NCBI RefSeq assembly: GCF_026427715.1
Contig: NZ_CP107558.1
Span: forward strand, 2,207,001-2,271,000
Source of the DNA: Methylocystis sp. MJC1
GTDB lineage: Bacteria > Pseudomonadota > Alphaproteobacteria > Rhizobiales > Beijerinckiaceae
DNA length: 64,000 nt
Direction of reading: 5' to 3'
The notes below the pieces were generated by a model, which searched no databases, had not been told where the DNA came from, and saw nothing but the letters and a program-made list of their open reading frames with translations. Position numbers and translations under genes: made by a program. Shown here piece by piece: positions 54,913-63,570 of this stretch; the first letter of the stretch is position 1; each line of letters begins with the position of its first letter.

Positions 54913-57639
54913 GGCGTCGACCTTATCGCTCTCCCGCTCCTCCGCCGGCGCCTGGTCCACCGAGGAATCGTCCGGAGAAGAAAGCTGCACGATCCCCGCC
55001 TCGATGGCGAGCGCGCTCGCTGCAGCGGCGGCGGCGAGCTTGTCGAGCTCGGGTAGCTGGAGGATCGTCTTCGTCGGCGGCGCCGGCTCGGCCGCGATCT
55101 TTATTCCCGCCTCGCTGAGCCGGCGATACAGATCGAAATGCAGATCGCTGCGCACGCGCGAGGATTTCTCGACGTCCTCGACATAGCACCAAAGCTCAAA
55201 TTTGAACGCGGTCGTCTCCATGCCGAGGAACATCACCTGCGGCGCGGGGATGCGCAGCACGCCCTCCTGCGCGCGGGCGGCGGCGATCATGATGTCGCGC
55301 ATCTGCTCGGGATCGACGCCGGGATGGGGAGAGAGCGCCACCTTGATGCGCCCCACCCGATCGCCGCGCAGCCAGTTCTTCACGACGCCGGTGACGAGAT
55401 TGGAGTTCGGCACCACCATCGTCGCGCGGTCGAAGGTCTCGATCTCTGTCGAGCGCACGTTGATGCGACGCACATAGCCCTGCTCGTCTCCGACCACGAC
55501 CCAGTCGCCGACGCGGATGGCGCGCTCCCAGAGCAGGATCAGCCCGGAGACGAAATTATTGACGATGGATTGCAGGCCGAAGCCGATGCCGACCGACAGC
55601 GCGCCCGCGACGATGGCGAGCTTCTCGACGCCGATGCCGATGCTCGACAAGGCCGTCATGGCCGCTGCGATGACGCCGGCATAGCCGAGCGTGGCGCTGA
55701 TGGAGCTGCGCAGACCGGTGTCGAGCCTGGTCAGGGGCAGAAGGCGCGTATCGAGCCAGCGCCGCAACCCCTGCGCCGCCGCCAGCACCAGCAGGAACAG
55801 CGCAACCGCCGTCAGCGCCGCCGAAGGCGAGATGGTGACGTCGCCGATCTTGAAGGAGACGAACGAGCTCCAGAGATTGGCGAGAATGTCATTCGACGAA
55901 TAGCCGAAAGGCGCGATGGCGAGCAGCGCGGCGGCGCCCCAGGCGACGAGCGTCACAATGCCAGAAAGCAGCACGCCGACCGGCGCGAGCTGCTCCCGCT
56001 TGAGGCCCAATCCGTCAATCATGCCGCGGCCGAGCAGCCCCTCGGCGGAGAAAGCGTGCTCCACGCCGCCCGCCGCCAGGACGACGACGACATAGAGAAC
56101 AAAGGCGACCGCCGCGATCCAGCTCGCGTGCAGAATCATGAAATTGGCGAAGGTCACATAGCCGGCGACACAGGAGCCGAGGATGACAACGAGCATCAAG
56201 GCGCCCGACAGGCGCAAGGCGACGAGCCAGTCGCGCCTCTTTCCGGCGCCCTCCGACGCCTCCCCTTCCCGGGGCGCGATCGCCACGAGGGCCCACAGGA
56301 GCAGGCCCGCCTGAATCATCACGCTCAGCCCGCGCGTCACGATGACGAGCGGCAGGCTTGCCTGCACGGTCTCCTCGATCTGCTCGAGAACCCGCGCGAT
56401 GGAAAAGGCCGCCGTTCCCACCACAAAGAGGCGGACAAACAATCCAGCAAGGCGATCGCCGAGATCGATGACACGCCAGTCGGGGTGCGCGGGCGCGAAA
56501 ACGGCGCGCGCGACGCCGTAGATGAAGGCCACCCGCGCGACCGCCTCGAAAAGCCGCTCGGCCAGGGGCTCCAGAGTGGAGTCGAGTAGATCATAGGCTT
56601 CGAGGACCGAGCCCAATGCCGCCACGGCGGCAATCGGCGCGGCGGCGGCGACGAGGGCGGTCCAGCCGGCCGCCGCGGCGCGGCGCATGGGCGTGACTTT
56701 CACGCCGTCGTGATTGCGCCTCAACACGCGGCGCGCCAGCAGGAAGGCCGGCGGCAGCGCAAGCAGGATCGCCAGGACGAAGGCGATCAGCTGCAGGCGA
56801 TGGCCCTCCGTCCGGGCAATGAAATTGGCGCCGCGATCCCGCAGAAAGCTTTCCGCCGCGGCATAGGCGCCCGGGGCGTCCGTTGCGGCGTCGCGCCAGA
56901 GATCGACGGAGAAAAGGCTCTTCGTGCGCAGGAAGACCGTCTTTGCGAAAAGCGCGCGTTGCCGCGCGACGATCGCGACCGTCAGCTGACGGGTTTCGAG
57001 CAGCAGGGAGCGGGCGCGCTTCAAGGTCGCGTCCGTGGCGTCATAAAGCTTACGCTGCTCGTCGAGCTCGGCGTTCACGCTCGCTTCCGCCGAGGCGGCC
57101 CGCTGCTCCGGCGTGGGCGCCGTCGGCTGCGCCTGCGCGGCCTCGGCGGGAGGCGGCTGTGATTTAACCGGATCGGGCTTCGGCTCTTGCTTTGGCGCGC
57201 CGGGTCGCGCGGGAGGCGGAGACGCGGACGCCTTTGCTGGCGACGCCGGTGGCGGCGCGGCTTGCGGGGTCGCGGGCTGAGCCTGGGCGGGCTGGACTTG
57301 AGGCTGAGGTTTCGTTTGGGCCGACGGCTCTGCCGTGGTCTCGGTCGGCGCCAGCGCCTTCAGCCGCGCGTCGATGGCGGCGAGGCGCGGCGTGAGCGCC
57401 TCGATGATATCCTCGAACTCCTGGCGCAGCGGATCGACCCGGTCGCGCAATTGGCGGAGGGTCCGGTCGTTTAGATTGGGATCCTCTAAGCCTTTTTGCG
57501 CGCTCTCCAAATTGGCGTGGGCGCGGTCGAGCCTGGCATTGTAATGCTCGATCGTCGTCGTCGCGGTTTCATCCGCGCGCGCCACGACCGAGGCCAGCGC
57601 GCCGAAACACAGCAAAAGTATAAGCGTCAGTCTGCGCAA
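54910..57639 (-). CDS. Large mechanosensitive channel, MscS family with DUF3772 region
   Basis: A 909-residue protein: signal peptide (residues 1-22), periplasmic coiled domain (about 25-90 and 190-270) with a long Pro/Ala/Lys linker (about 105-185), about ten membrane segments (290-700), and a C-terminal MscS channel domain. The pore-lining helix is GVEKLAIVAGALSVGIGFGLQSIVNNFVSGLIL (about 673-705), followed by the beta domain RVGDWVVVGDEQGYVRRINVRSTEIETFDRATMVVPNSNLV. It releases solutes on membrane tension, as the MscK/MscM type does. No operon partner. Confidence 0.93.
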   Translation of the reverse strand: MRRLTLILLLCFGALASVVARADETATTTIEHYNARLDRAHANLESAQKGLEDPNLNDRTLRQLRDRVDPLRQEFEDIIEALTPRLAAIDARLKALAPTETTAEPSAQTKPQPQVQPAQAQPATPQAAPPPASPAKASASPPPARPGAPKQEPKPDPVKSQPPPAEAAQAQPTAPTPEQRAASAEASVNAELDEQRKLYDATDATLKRARSLLLETRQLTVAIVARQRALFAKTVFLRTKSLFSVDLWRDAATDAPGAYAAAESFLRDRGANFIARTEGHRLQLIAFVLAILLALPPAFLLARRVLRRNHDGVKVTPMRRAAAAGWTALVAAAAPIAAVAALGSVLEAYDLLDSTLEPLAERLFEAVARVAFIYGVARAVFAPAHPDWRVIDLGDRLAGLFVRLFVVGTAAFSIARVLEQIEETVQASLPLVIVTRGLSVMIQAGLLLWALVAIAPREGEASEGAGKRRDWLVALRLSGALMLVVILGSCVAGYVTFANFMILHASWIAAVAFVLYVVVVLAAGGVEHAFSAEGLLGRGMIDGLGLKREQLAPVGVLLSGIVTLVAWGAAALLAIAPFGYSSNDILANLWSSFVSFKIGDVTISPSAALTAVALFLLVLAAAQGLRRWLDTRLLPLTRLDTGLRSSISATLGYAGVIAAAMTALSSIGIGVEKLAIVAGALSVGIGFGLQSIVNNFVSGLILLWERAIRVGDWVVVGDEQGYVRRINVRSTEIETFDRATMVVPNSNLVTGVVKNWLRGDRVGRIKVALSPHPGVDPEQMRDIMIAAARAQEGVLRIPAPQVMFLGMETTAFKFELWCYVEDVEKSSRVRSDLHFDLYRRLSEAGIKIAAEPAPPTKTILQLPELDKLAAAAAASALAIEAGIVQLSSPDDSSVDQAPAEERESDKVDA

Positions 57640-57701
57640 CGCATCTCTCCGGAAGGCGAAACTGCGACAAAGCCTCGAATCGCGACAATCTTGAGGCGAT
57701 T

Positions 57702-58775
57702 TTAGAGATCGTCGCGATAGAGATGCAGGCGCCCCGCCCGATCCACGACGCGCCAGCCCCCCGTTTCGTCCGGCTCCATCGCGGATACGGGGGTTTTGCC
57801 GAAGCCGCCGGGAATATCGAGCACATAAGACGGGAGGCCTATCCCGGTGATGCGGCGCGCCAGCTCGGCGTGAATGGCCTTGCCGGCCGCGATGCTCAAA
57901 CGGAAATGACCCGTGCCGGGCGCGAGGTCGGGGTGATGCAGGTAATAGGGCTTCACGCCCTGCGCGAGGAGAGCCCGCATCAACTGCTCTAGGATCGCGG
58001 CGTCATCGTTGACCCCCGCCAGCAGCACGGTCTGCGAAAGCAGCGTCGCCCCCGCAGCGCGCAAGCGTGCGATGGCCGCGCAGGCGTTGGCCGAAAGCTC
58101 CCGCGCATGATTGACATGCAAGGCGACATACAGCGCCTTGCCGCTCGCCCGCAGCGCGGCGAGCCGCTCCGGCGTCACGAGATCGGGCGCGGCGGTCGGC
58201 GCGCGCGTATGAACGCGCAACACGGCGACATGCGGGATCGCCGCGAGCCGCCGCGCGACTTGCGCCAGACGCCGGGCGGAGAGCATCAGCGGATCGCCGC
58301 CCGTGAGAATGACCTCGAAGATTTGCGGCGTGGCGGCGATGTAATCCAGCGCGGCCTCGACCTCGGGCTCGCCGAGCAGATCGCCCTTGCCGCGCCCGAC
58401 GCTCTCCCGGCGGAAGCAGAAGCGGCAATAGACCGGGCAGACGGTGAGAAGCTTGAGCAGCACGCGGTCGGGGTAGCGGTGCACGACGCCCGGAACCGGG
58501 CTGCGCGCCGCGTCGCCGATGGGGTCGGTCAATTCCTGCGGCAGAGTCACAAGCTCGCGCGCGTCGGGCAGGAATTGCCGCGCGATCGGGTCGGCGGGAT
58601 CAGCTGGGTCGATCAGCCCCGCGATCTGCGGCGTGACGGCGACGCTGTAGCGGGTCTCGACCTCTGCAAGCGCCGCGGCGCGCCCTGCGGGGATAAGCCC
58701 TGCGGAAGCGAGATCGGCGCTCGACGCCAATGTCCTTGCGGGCTGCGCCGGCCGCGGATCGTGTTGTAATGCCAT
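57702..58775 (-). CDS. epmB: EF-P (R)-beta-lysyl pathway radical-SAM aminomutase EpmB
   Basis: A 357-residue lysine 2,3-aminomutase-like enzyme. The radical-SAM motif is CPVYCRFCFRRESVG, with PLP-binding and DGDPLML-type GGDPLMLSARRL and HTRAPTAAPDLV as further family marks. EpmB makes (R)-beta-lysine from lysine for EF-P. The ATG at 58775 was chosen because the frame above it reads through repeat DNA. The nearby epmA (60.6 kb) and efp (61.9 kb) support EpmB over catabolic KamA. Confidence 0.9.
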   Translation of the reverse strand: MALQHDPRPAQPARTLASSADLASAGLIPAGRAAALAEVETRYSVAVTPQIAGLIDPADPADPIARQFLPDARELVTLPQELTDPIGDAARSPVPGVVHRYPDRVLLKLLTVCPVYCRFCFRRESVGRGKGDLLGEPEVEAALDYIAATPQIFEVILTGGDPLMLSARRLAQVARRLAAIPHVAVLRVHTRAPTAAPDLVTPERLAALRASGKALYVALHVNHARELSANACAAIARLRAAGATLLSQTVLLAGVNDDAAILEQLMRALLAQGVKPYYLHHPDLAPGTGHFRLSIAAGKAIHAELARRITGIGLPSYVLDIPGGFGKTPVSAMEPDETGGWRVVDRAGRLHLYRDDL

Positions 58776-58838
58776 AGCAGCCGGATTAAGCGCCGCCGCG
58801 CGGTTGCGCAATAGTATCAGGACAGGCGGGGCGGTTGG

Positions 58839-58882
58839 ACCGCGAGCCTTAGGCTCGCTCGAAAAAGCGGGCGCGGTCCGCG
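58839..58882. repeat. Intergenic palindromic repeat, family F, copy 2
   Basis: GACCGCGAGCCTTAGGCTCGC followed by GAAAAAGCGGGCGCGGTC: outer GACCGC/GCGGTC arms with an inner GCGAGCC/GGCTCGC stem. It lies in the epmB upstream region. Confidence 0.72.
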
Positions 58883-58974
58883 CCGGAACGCCGTCAAAAT
58901 CGATGGGGACAATCACTCAGCGTGGTTGCGAGCCCTTTCTCCCGGCGTGACATTAGGCCTACGGAGAAAGCCCG

Positions 58975-60555
58975 ATGAGCCGCAAAAAGAAAGCCGCTGG
59001 CGCGCCAAAGAGCAATGGCCGCACGCCCGACAAGTCAGCGCAATTGCAGGAACTCCTGAACAGCTTCAACCCGGAGGACCTTGCGGCTTTCATCGAGACG
59101 TCCGGCGGCGCGACCTGGGGTCACGAGGAAGCAGCCGATCTTTTCGACGACTTCATCTCCGCCTGCGTCGAAGGGGAGATGGACGACGCCGAAAGGGAGG
59201 ATTTTTCGCAATCGGCCATCGACGCCCTAATCGACCTGCGTATCCAGGCAAACGGCGGAGACCGGGCAGCCCGCCGCCAACTGGAGGAGATCCGCGAACT
59301 TGTCGAGGGCGCCGCGGAGGTGGAGGAGCTGGCGGTCGACGACCTCATGCTCCTCGGGCGAGTCCTGATCGAGGCGGAACTGGAGGCGCCGGACTCTCTG
59401 AAGCAGGCGGTCGTCGCGAGATTGCAGGATCAGCCGGCCATCGGCAGCGTCACAGCCTTGGGAGCCGGCCTCGCCGAGGTGGTGGAGAAATCGGGTCTCG
59501 ATCTTTTCGGCGCGCATGAGCAATTGCGCAAGACTTTCGCGCTTTTCCCGTCGGAAGACGCCCTGCGTTGCCTGACCGAAATTGCGTCTATCGGCCATCC
59601 GGCCATGGATGGCGCGATTGCGGGCTTCGCCCTCCACCCGGACGCCGCGCTTGCGCAAGCTGCTCTCAGCAATCTTGCAGCGCGGGCGCAAGACAAAGAC
59701 CGGGACAGGCTGCTCGCGCGGATGCGACCCTGGCTCCCGCCGCAGCGGCAGGCGTGGGTCGATGCGGCGATGAAGACCGAGCCCGAGATCGGCGGCGCCA
59801 GCAAGACCAACGTGAAGCTGCACAAATGCTATGCCTCGGTCTGCGACGCCGCTGGCGCGCGCACGCTGGTCGCTGTGAAGAAGGAGGGCGCCAAGTTTCA
59901 GGCCGTGCTCTTCATGTTGAGCGAGAAGGGCGTATTCAACGTCATGGCCTCGGACCCCATGACCAAGCATGAGCTCGATTTGCTTCTTCAGGACATGTCG
60001 CTCGCGGCGCATCTGTCGGAAGTAAAATTCCCGCTGCTGCTGCGGATTCTGTCGCTGGCGCTGGCGGAGAATCTCGCGGCGGGTACGCTGCCGCCCTTCG
60101 AGCTGGCCCATGCGGCCGAGACTTTCGATTTCCCGCCGCTGACGCCGGACGCGAGCACGCCGGCCCAGATCATCGATCGCTTACTCTCGGAATTTCCAGC
60201 GACCGACGACCGGCCGGACGCCCATGTGACGGCGCATGCCGCCGCAGCAGCCTGTGACTACACTCAGGCATGGTTCGAGGACGGACCGAAGATCGATGAA
60301 CTCTTCGCCAAGGTGAAAGGCAAGAAGCGCCGCGCCGAGGCCGTCCTGAAATCCTATCTGCCGGGGCGGCGCGATTATTGGGCGCGCCAATGCGCGCTCA
60401 CCGCTCTGTCGCTGCACGCCGAGAATCCACTCCATCCAGTCTGGCGCGCGCTCGCGGTCGTCGGCCGGGACCTCGCCGCCGGCGCGCCGTTCGACAAAAT
60501 CCCGCTGATGCAGTTCATCGCGGAGCACACCGTCGAAAATTACGTGGCCCCGTGA
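58975..60555 (+). CDS. Unknown 526-residue helical protein
   Basis: No family recognised. The N-terminal 25 residues are basic (SRKKKAAGAPKSNGRTP), then an acidic helical region (EAADLFDDFISACVEGEMDDAEREDF) and repeat-like helical pairs (LFPSEDALRCLTEIASIGHPAMDGAIAGFALHPDAALAQAALSNLAARAQ) suggest a HEAT-like solenoid. No signal, membrane part or catalytic motif. It sits alone on the plus strand between epmB and epmA, but this may be chance. Confidence 0.65.
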   Translation: MSRKKKAAGAPKSNGRTPDKSAQLQELLNSFNPEDLAAFIETSGGATWGHEEAADLFDDFISACVEGEMDDAEREDFSQSAIDALIDLRIQANGGDRAARRQLEEIRELVEGAAEVEELAVDDLMLLGRVLIEAELEAPDSLKQAVVARLQDQPAIGSVTALGAGLAEVVEKSGLDLFGAHEQLRKTFALFPSEDALRCLTEIASIGHPAMDGAIAGFALHPDAALAQAALSNLAARAQDKDRDRLLARMRPWLPPQRQAWVDAAMKTEPEIGGASKTNVKLHKCYASVCDAAGARTLVAVKKEGAKFQAVLFMLSEKGVFNVMASDPMTKHELDLLLQDMSLAAHLSEVKFPLLLRILSLALAENLAAGTLPPFELAHAAETFDFPPLTPDASTPAQIIDRLLSEFPATDDRPDAHVTAHAAAAACDYTQAWFEDGPKIDELFAKVKGKKRRAEAVLKSYLPGRRDYWARQCALTALSLHAENPLHPVWRALAVVGRDLAAGAPFDKIPLMQFIAEHTVENYVAP

Positions 60556-60562
60556 GAAAAAC

Positions 60563-60620
60563 CGGACCGCGCGCCTTCAGGCGCGCTGAAAAATGCGGGC
60601 CTGAAGGCCCGCGGTCCGTA
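60563..60620. repeat. Intergenic palindromic repeat, family F, copy 3
   Basis: Outer CGGACCGC/GCGGTCCG arms enclose stems GCGCCTTCAGGCGC and GCGGGCCTGAAGGCCCGC. It lies between the convergent unknown gene and epmA and touches both ends, so it may also serve as a transcript end. Confidence 0.82.
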
Positions 60621-60625
60621 GAGCG

Positions 60626-61666
60626 TCACACCGTCCCCTGCTCAGACACAGGCGTCCATAGCACCTGCTCGATCCTCCCCGCCCCGGTTGCAAGCATCAC
60701 GAGCCGGTCGAAGCCAAGCGCCACGCCCGAGGCCGGCGGCATCTGGCCGAGCGCCGCCAGAAAATCCTCGTCGATCGGATAGCGCTCGCCGTAGATCCGC
60801 TCTTTCTCCACCATCTGCGCCTGAAAGCGCGCCCGCTGCTCGGCGGGGTCCGTTAGCTCGGCAAAGCCATTCGCGACCTCAACCCCGCACACATACAGCT
60901 CGAAACGATCAGCGAAGCGAGGGTCGTCGGCGCGCACGCAAGCCAACGCCGCCTCGCTGGCGGGATAGTCGGTCAGGATCGTCGGCCGCTCGCTCCCGAG
61001 CTTCTCCTCGACCTTCTCGGACAAGATCTTGCTGAAGAGGTCCGACCATGTGTCGTCCTCGGCGACACGAATGCCGTCCCGCGCGGCGGCCTTCGCCAGT
61101 CCCTCGCGATCGCCCAGGAGCTTTTCCAGATCAATGCTGGCGTGGGTCGCAAAAGCCTCGCAGACCGTGACGATCTCCGGCTCCGCGAAGGGGTCGCAGA
61201 CCCGCCCGCGCCAGGAGAAATCGCGCGTCCCCGCCGCTCGCGCCGCCGCCGCCATCAGCCCGGCGCAGTCCTCATAGATGCGAAAGGTCGGCTCGCCGGC
61301 GCGATACCATTCGAGCATGGTGAATTCGGGATGGTGCAGCGCCGAGCGCTCGCGATTGCGGAAAACCCGCGCCAAAGTGAAAATCCGCTCCTCACCCGCT
61401 GCGAGCAGTTTCTTGCAGGCGAATTCGGGAGAGGTGTGGAGATAAAGCCGCGAACGCACGCCGTCCTGTCCGATCATCTCCGTGGAGAAGGCGGTCAGAT
61501 GGGTCTCATTGCCGCCCGAAACCTGTAGCGCAGCCGTTTCGATCTCCGCAAAGCCCTCCCCTTCAAAAAAACGCCGCGTCGCGGCCGTTATTGCGCCGCG
61601 CGCCTTGAGAAAGGGCTTGCGATCGGCGTAAACATCCCGAGCCCACCAGGGCGAAACGCGCGTCAT
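60626..61666 (-). CDS. epmA: EF-P--(R)-beta-lysine ligase EpmA
   Basis: A 346-residue class II lysyl-tRNA-synthetase-like enzyme without the anticodon-binding domain (full LysS is about 500 residues). Motif 2 is [26 protein letters not shown] and motif 3 is [12 protein letters not shown]. EpmA attaches (R)-beta-lysine to EF-P. AAAGGAG precedes the ATG at 61666; a frame extending to 61750 enters the family C repeat. efp diverges from it across 260 bp. Confidence 0.94.
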   Translation of the reverse strand: MTRVSPWWARDVYADRKPFLKARGAITAATRRFFEGEGFAEIETAALQVSGGNETHLTAFSTEMIGQDGVRSRLYLHTSPEFACKKLLAAGEERIFTLARVFRNRERSALHHPEFTMLEWYRAGEPTFRIYEDCAGLMAAAARAAGTRDFSWRGRVCDPFAEPEIVTVCEAFATHASIDLEKLLGDREGLAKAAARDGIRVAEDDTWSDLFSKILSEKVEEKLGSERPTILTDYPASEAALACVRADDPRFADRFELYVCGVEVANGFAELTDPAEQRARFQAQMVEKERIYGERYPIDEDFLAALGQMPPASGVALGFDRLVMLATGAGRIEQVLWTPVSEQGTV

Positions 61667-61676
61667 GAGGACTCCT

Positions 61677-61791
61677 TTAGCGCGCTTTCCGCTCGCACGG
61701 GATCGTGCGAGCGACAAGAAATCGCGCCAAGTCAAGAATTTGGAGCGCATTCTTGTCGCAAAAGTCTATTCAACTTTTGCGGAATGCGCTC
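61677..61791. repeat. Intergenic palindromic repeat, family C, copy 2
   Basis: The same two-part structure as 7827-7935: a GCGCTTTCCGCTCGCACG hairpin and a GGAGCGCATTCTTGTCGCAA / GGAATGCGCTC half. It lies in the epmA-efp divergent promoter region. Confidence 0.83.
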
Positions 61792-61927
61792 TTGCGGGAC
61801 GCCACGCGATCCGGCGGACGGATTTGCCGACGCGCGCGAAATATGGTCTTACCCCGTTCATAGACCAGCCCGGCCGAGGCCGGCAATGAACGCGAGCCGG
61901 CGCGCCGGCAATGAAGGAACCGAACCT

Positions 61928-62497
61928 GTGAAAGTCATCGCCAGCTCGATTCGCAAGGGCAATATCATTGAGCGTGAGGACGGCAATCTCTATGTCGTGC
62001 TGACCGCAGAAAGCTTTTTCCCCGGCAAGGGCACGCCCACGACGCAGATCGACATGCGCCGCCTCTCCGATGGCGTGAAGGTTTCCGATCGTTACAAGAC
62101 CACCGAGCAGGTCGAGCGCGCTTTCGTCGAGGATCAAGACTTCAGCTTCCTCTACAATGACGACGACGGTTATCACTTCATGAATCAGGAGAGCTATGAG
62201 CAGATCGCCGTGCCGGGCGACGTCATTGGCGATCAGGCGCAGTGGCTGCAGGAAGGCATGCAGTGCATCCTCTCCATGTTCAACGGCCTGTGCGTCGCGA
62301 TCCAGTTGCCGCAGCGCGTGACGCTCGAGATCGTCGAGACCGAGCCGGCGATGAAGGGCCAGACGGCGTCCTCCTCCTATAAGCCCGCCAAGCTCGCCAA
62401 CGGCGCCCGCGTGATGGTGCCGCCGCACATCCAGTCCGGCACGCGCGTCGTCATCCAAACGGAAGACGGCTCCTACGTCGAGCGCGCAAAGGATTGA
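61928..62497 (+). CDS. efp: Elongation factor P
   Basis: A 189-residue translation factor that relieves stalling at polyproline. The modification loop is FFPGKGTP with Lys34 at the beta-lysylation position, matching the EpmA/EpmB genes. It starts with GTG (AAGGAACC upstream); the frame above it has no family match. The C-terminal domains ([61 protein letters not shown]) are complete. Confidence 0.96.
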   Translation: MKVIASSIRKGNIIEREDGNLYVVLTAESFFPGKGTPTTQIDMRRLSDGVKVSDRYKTTEQVERAFVEDQDFSFLYNDDDGYHFMNQESYEQIAVPGDVIGDQAQWLQEGMQCILSMFNGLCVAIQLPQRVTLEIVETEPAMKGQTASSSYKPAKLANGARVMVPPHIQSGTRVVIQTEDGSYVERAKD

Positions 62498-62506
62498 TGA
62501 TCGACT

Positions 62507-62609
62507 GTCATTCCCGACGCGCGCGAGCGCGCGATCGGGAATTCAGAGCAAAACTAGCGCTTTCTCGGTTCTAGATTCCAGGTCGGGCCTTTGGCCCGCC
62601 TGGAATGAC
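62507..62609. repeat. Intergenic palindromic repeat, family A, copy 6 (inverted)
   Basis: CATTCCCGACGCGCGCGAG...GGTCGGGCCTTTGGCCCGCC...GGAATGACA: the family A core with the right-hand stem first, ending close to the stop of the next minus-strand gene. Confidence 0.78.
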
Positions 62610-62630
62610 AAGCGCCTGTTGAAGCCGGCC

Positions 62631-62942
62631 TTACCCGCGTTCGGCGCTCTTCGCCAGCAGCGCCGAGGTCATCGCCGCCACGATTTCCGCCTTGGCCGCA
62701 TTTGCGCTCTGCTCCTCCGCCGCGACAGGAGCGGCCTGCGCTAAGGCGTCGACAAAGACGCCCCTCCCCTCATTCATGGCTGAGATCGCCTCGCCGGCGC
62801 TTGCCGCCGCGACCTCGTAAATCTGAGACCGATCCGCGGGAGCGCCTTTTGCGATTGCCGCGCGCGTGATGGCGGCCGAGAACTGCGCATAGGCCGTCGG
62901 GATCTGGCTGATGCCGAACCGCGTCGAGGATACGATGAACAT
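62631..62942 (-). CDS. Unknown small Ala-rich protein
   Basis: A 103-residue protein without a recognised family. It is strongly helical and alanine-rich after residue 25 (AAIAKGAPADRSQIYEVAAASAGEAISAMNEG; AAKAEIVAAMTSALLAKSAERG). No signal or metal motif. AGGCAAACGCC precedes the ATG, so the start is weakly supported. Coding quality looks real, but function cannot be given. Confidence 0.5.
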   Translation of the reverse strand: MFIVSSTRFGISQIPTAYAQFSAAITRAAIAKGAPADRSQIYEVAAASAGEAISAMNEGRGVFVDALAQAAPVAAEEQSANAAKAEIVAAMTSALLAKSAERG

Positions 62943-63063
62943 GGCGTTTGCCTGCGCTTAGTTTTCCCAAAGAGCGTGCTGGTAATCCCGCATCTTCAAA
63001 GGGGGTCGTGAAGATGCGCGAAATAAAGTCGCTAAAATTCGAGCGCTCGCGGCTCGACGGCGG

Positions 63064-63483
63064 TCATGTCTCGGCTCCGAAGAGAAAAGCGCGCAGCTTC
63101 TGCTCCAACGCCGCTTGGTCCTTGATCTCGCATTCCCACACGATGAGCGCCCGCCAGCCCTGCACCGTCAGACGCGCCCGATGCGCCGCGTCACGCGCGA
63201 CATTGCGCGCGATTTTCGCCCGCCAGTAATCCGCGTTGGCCTTCGGCATACGGGCGCCGCGCGCGCAATCATGTCCGTGCCAGAAGCAGCCATGAACGAA
63301 GATCGCCTGCTTGCGGCCGACATAAGCGATGTCCGGATTGCCGGTGATGTCCTTGCGATGCAGGCGGTAGCCGGGCGCGAAGCCTCGCAGCAAGGCGCGG
63401 ACTTTCAGCTCGGGAGTCGTGTCGCGCGATTTGACCGCGCGCATGATGGCGGAGCGTTGGGCGGGGGATTCTTTTGCATTCAT
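63064..63483 (-). CDS. vsr: Very short patch repair endonuclease Vsr
   Basis: A 139-residue endonuclease that nicks at T:G mismatches made by deamination of 5-methylcytosine. AIMRAVKSRDTTPELKVRALL, GNPDIAYVGRKQAIFVHGCFWHGHDC (metal/active-site Asp, His, His) and KANADYWRAKIARNVARDAAHRARLTVQGWRALIVWECEI are diagnostic. The ATG at 63483 was chosen; the frame above runs through family E repeat. It lies next to a cytosine-5 methylase gene on the same strand. Confidence 0.95.
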   Translation of the reverse strand: MNAKESPAQRSAIMRAVKSRDTTPELKVRALLRGFAPGYRLHRKDITGNPDIAYVGRKQAIFVHGCFWHGHDCARGARMPKANADYWRAKIARNVARDAAHRARLTVQGWRALIVWECEIKDQAALEQKLRAFLFGAET

Positions 63484-63485
63484 AC

Positions 63486-63532
63486 GAAGGCCCCCTCCCC
63501 AACCCTCCCCCGCTTCGCGGGAGAGGGAGCAG
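63486..63532. repeat. Intergenic palindromic repeat, family E, copy 5
   Basis: CCCCCTCCCCAACCCTCCCC followed by CGCTTCGCGGGAGAGGGAG: the compact family E form, located between vsr and the methylase. Confidence 0.72.
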
Positions 63533-63570
63533 TCTCCCGCCTTCATCAGCGCTGCTGATCGTGAGGGGGG

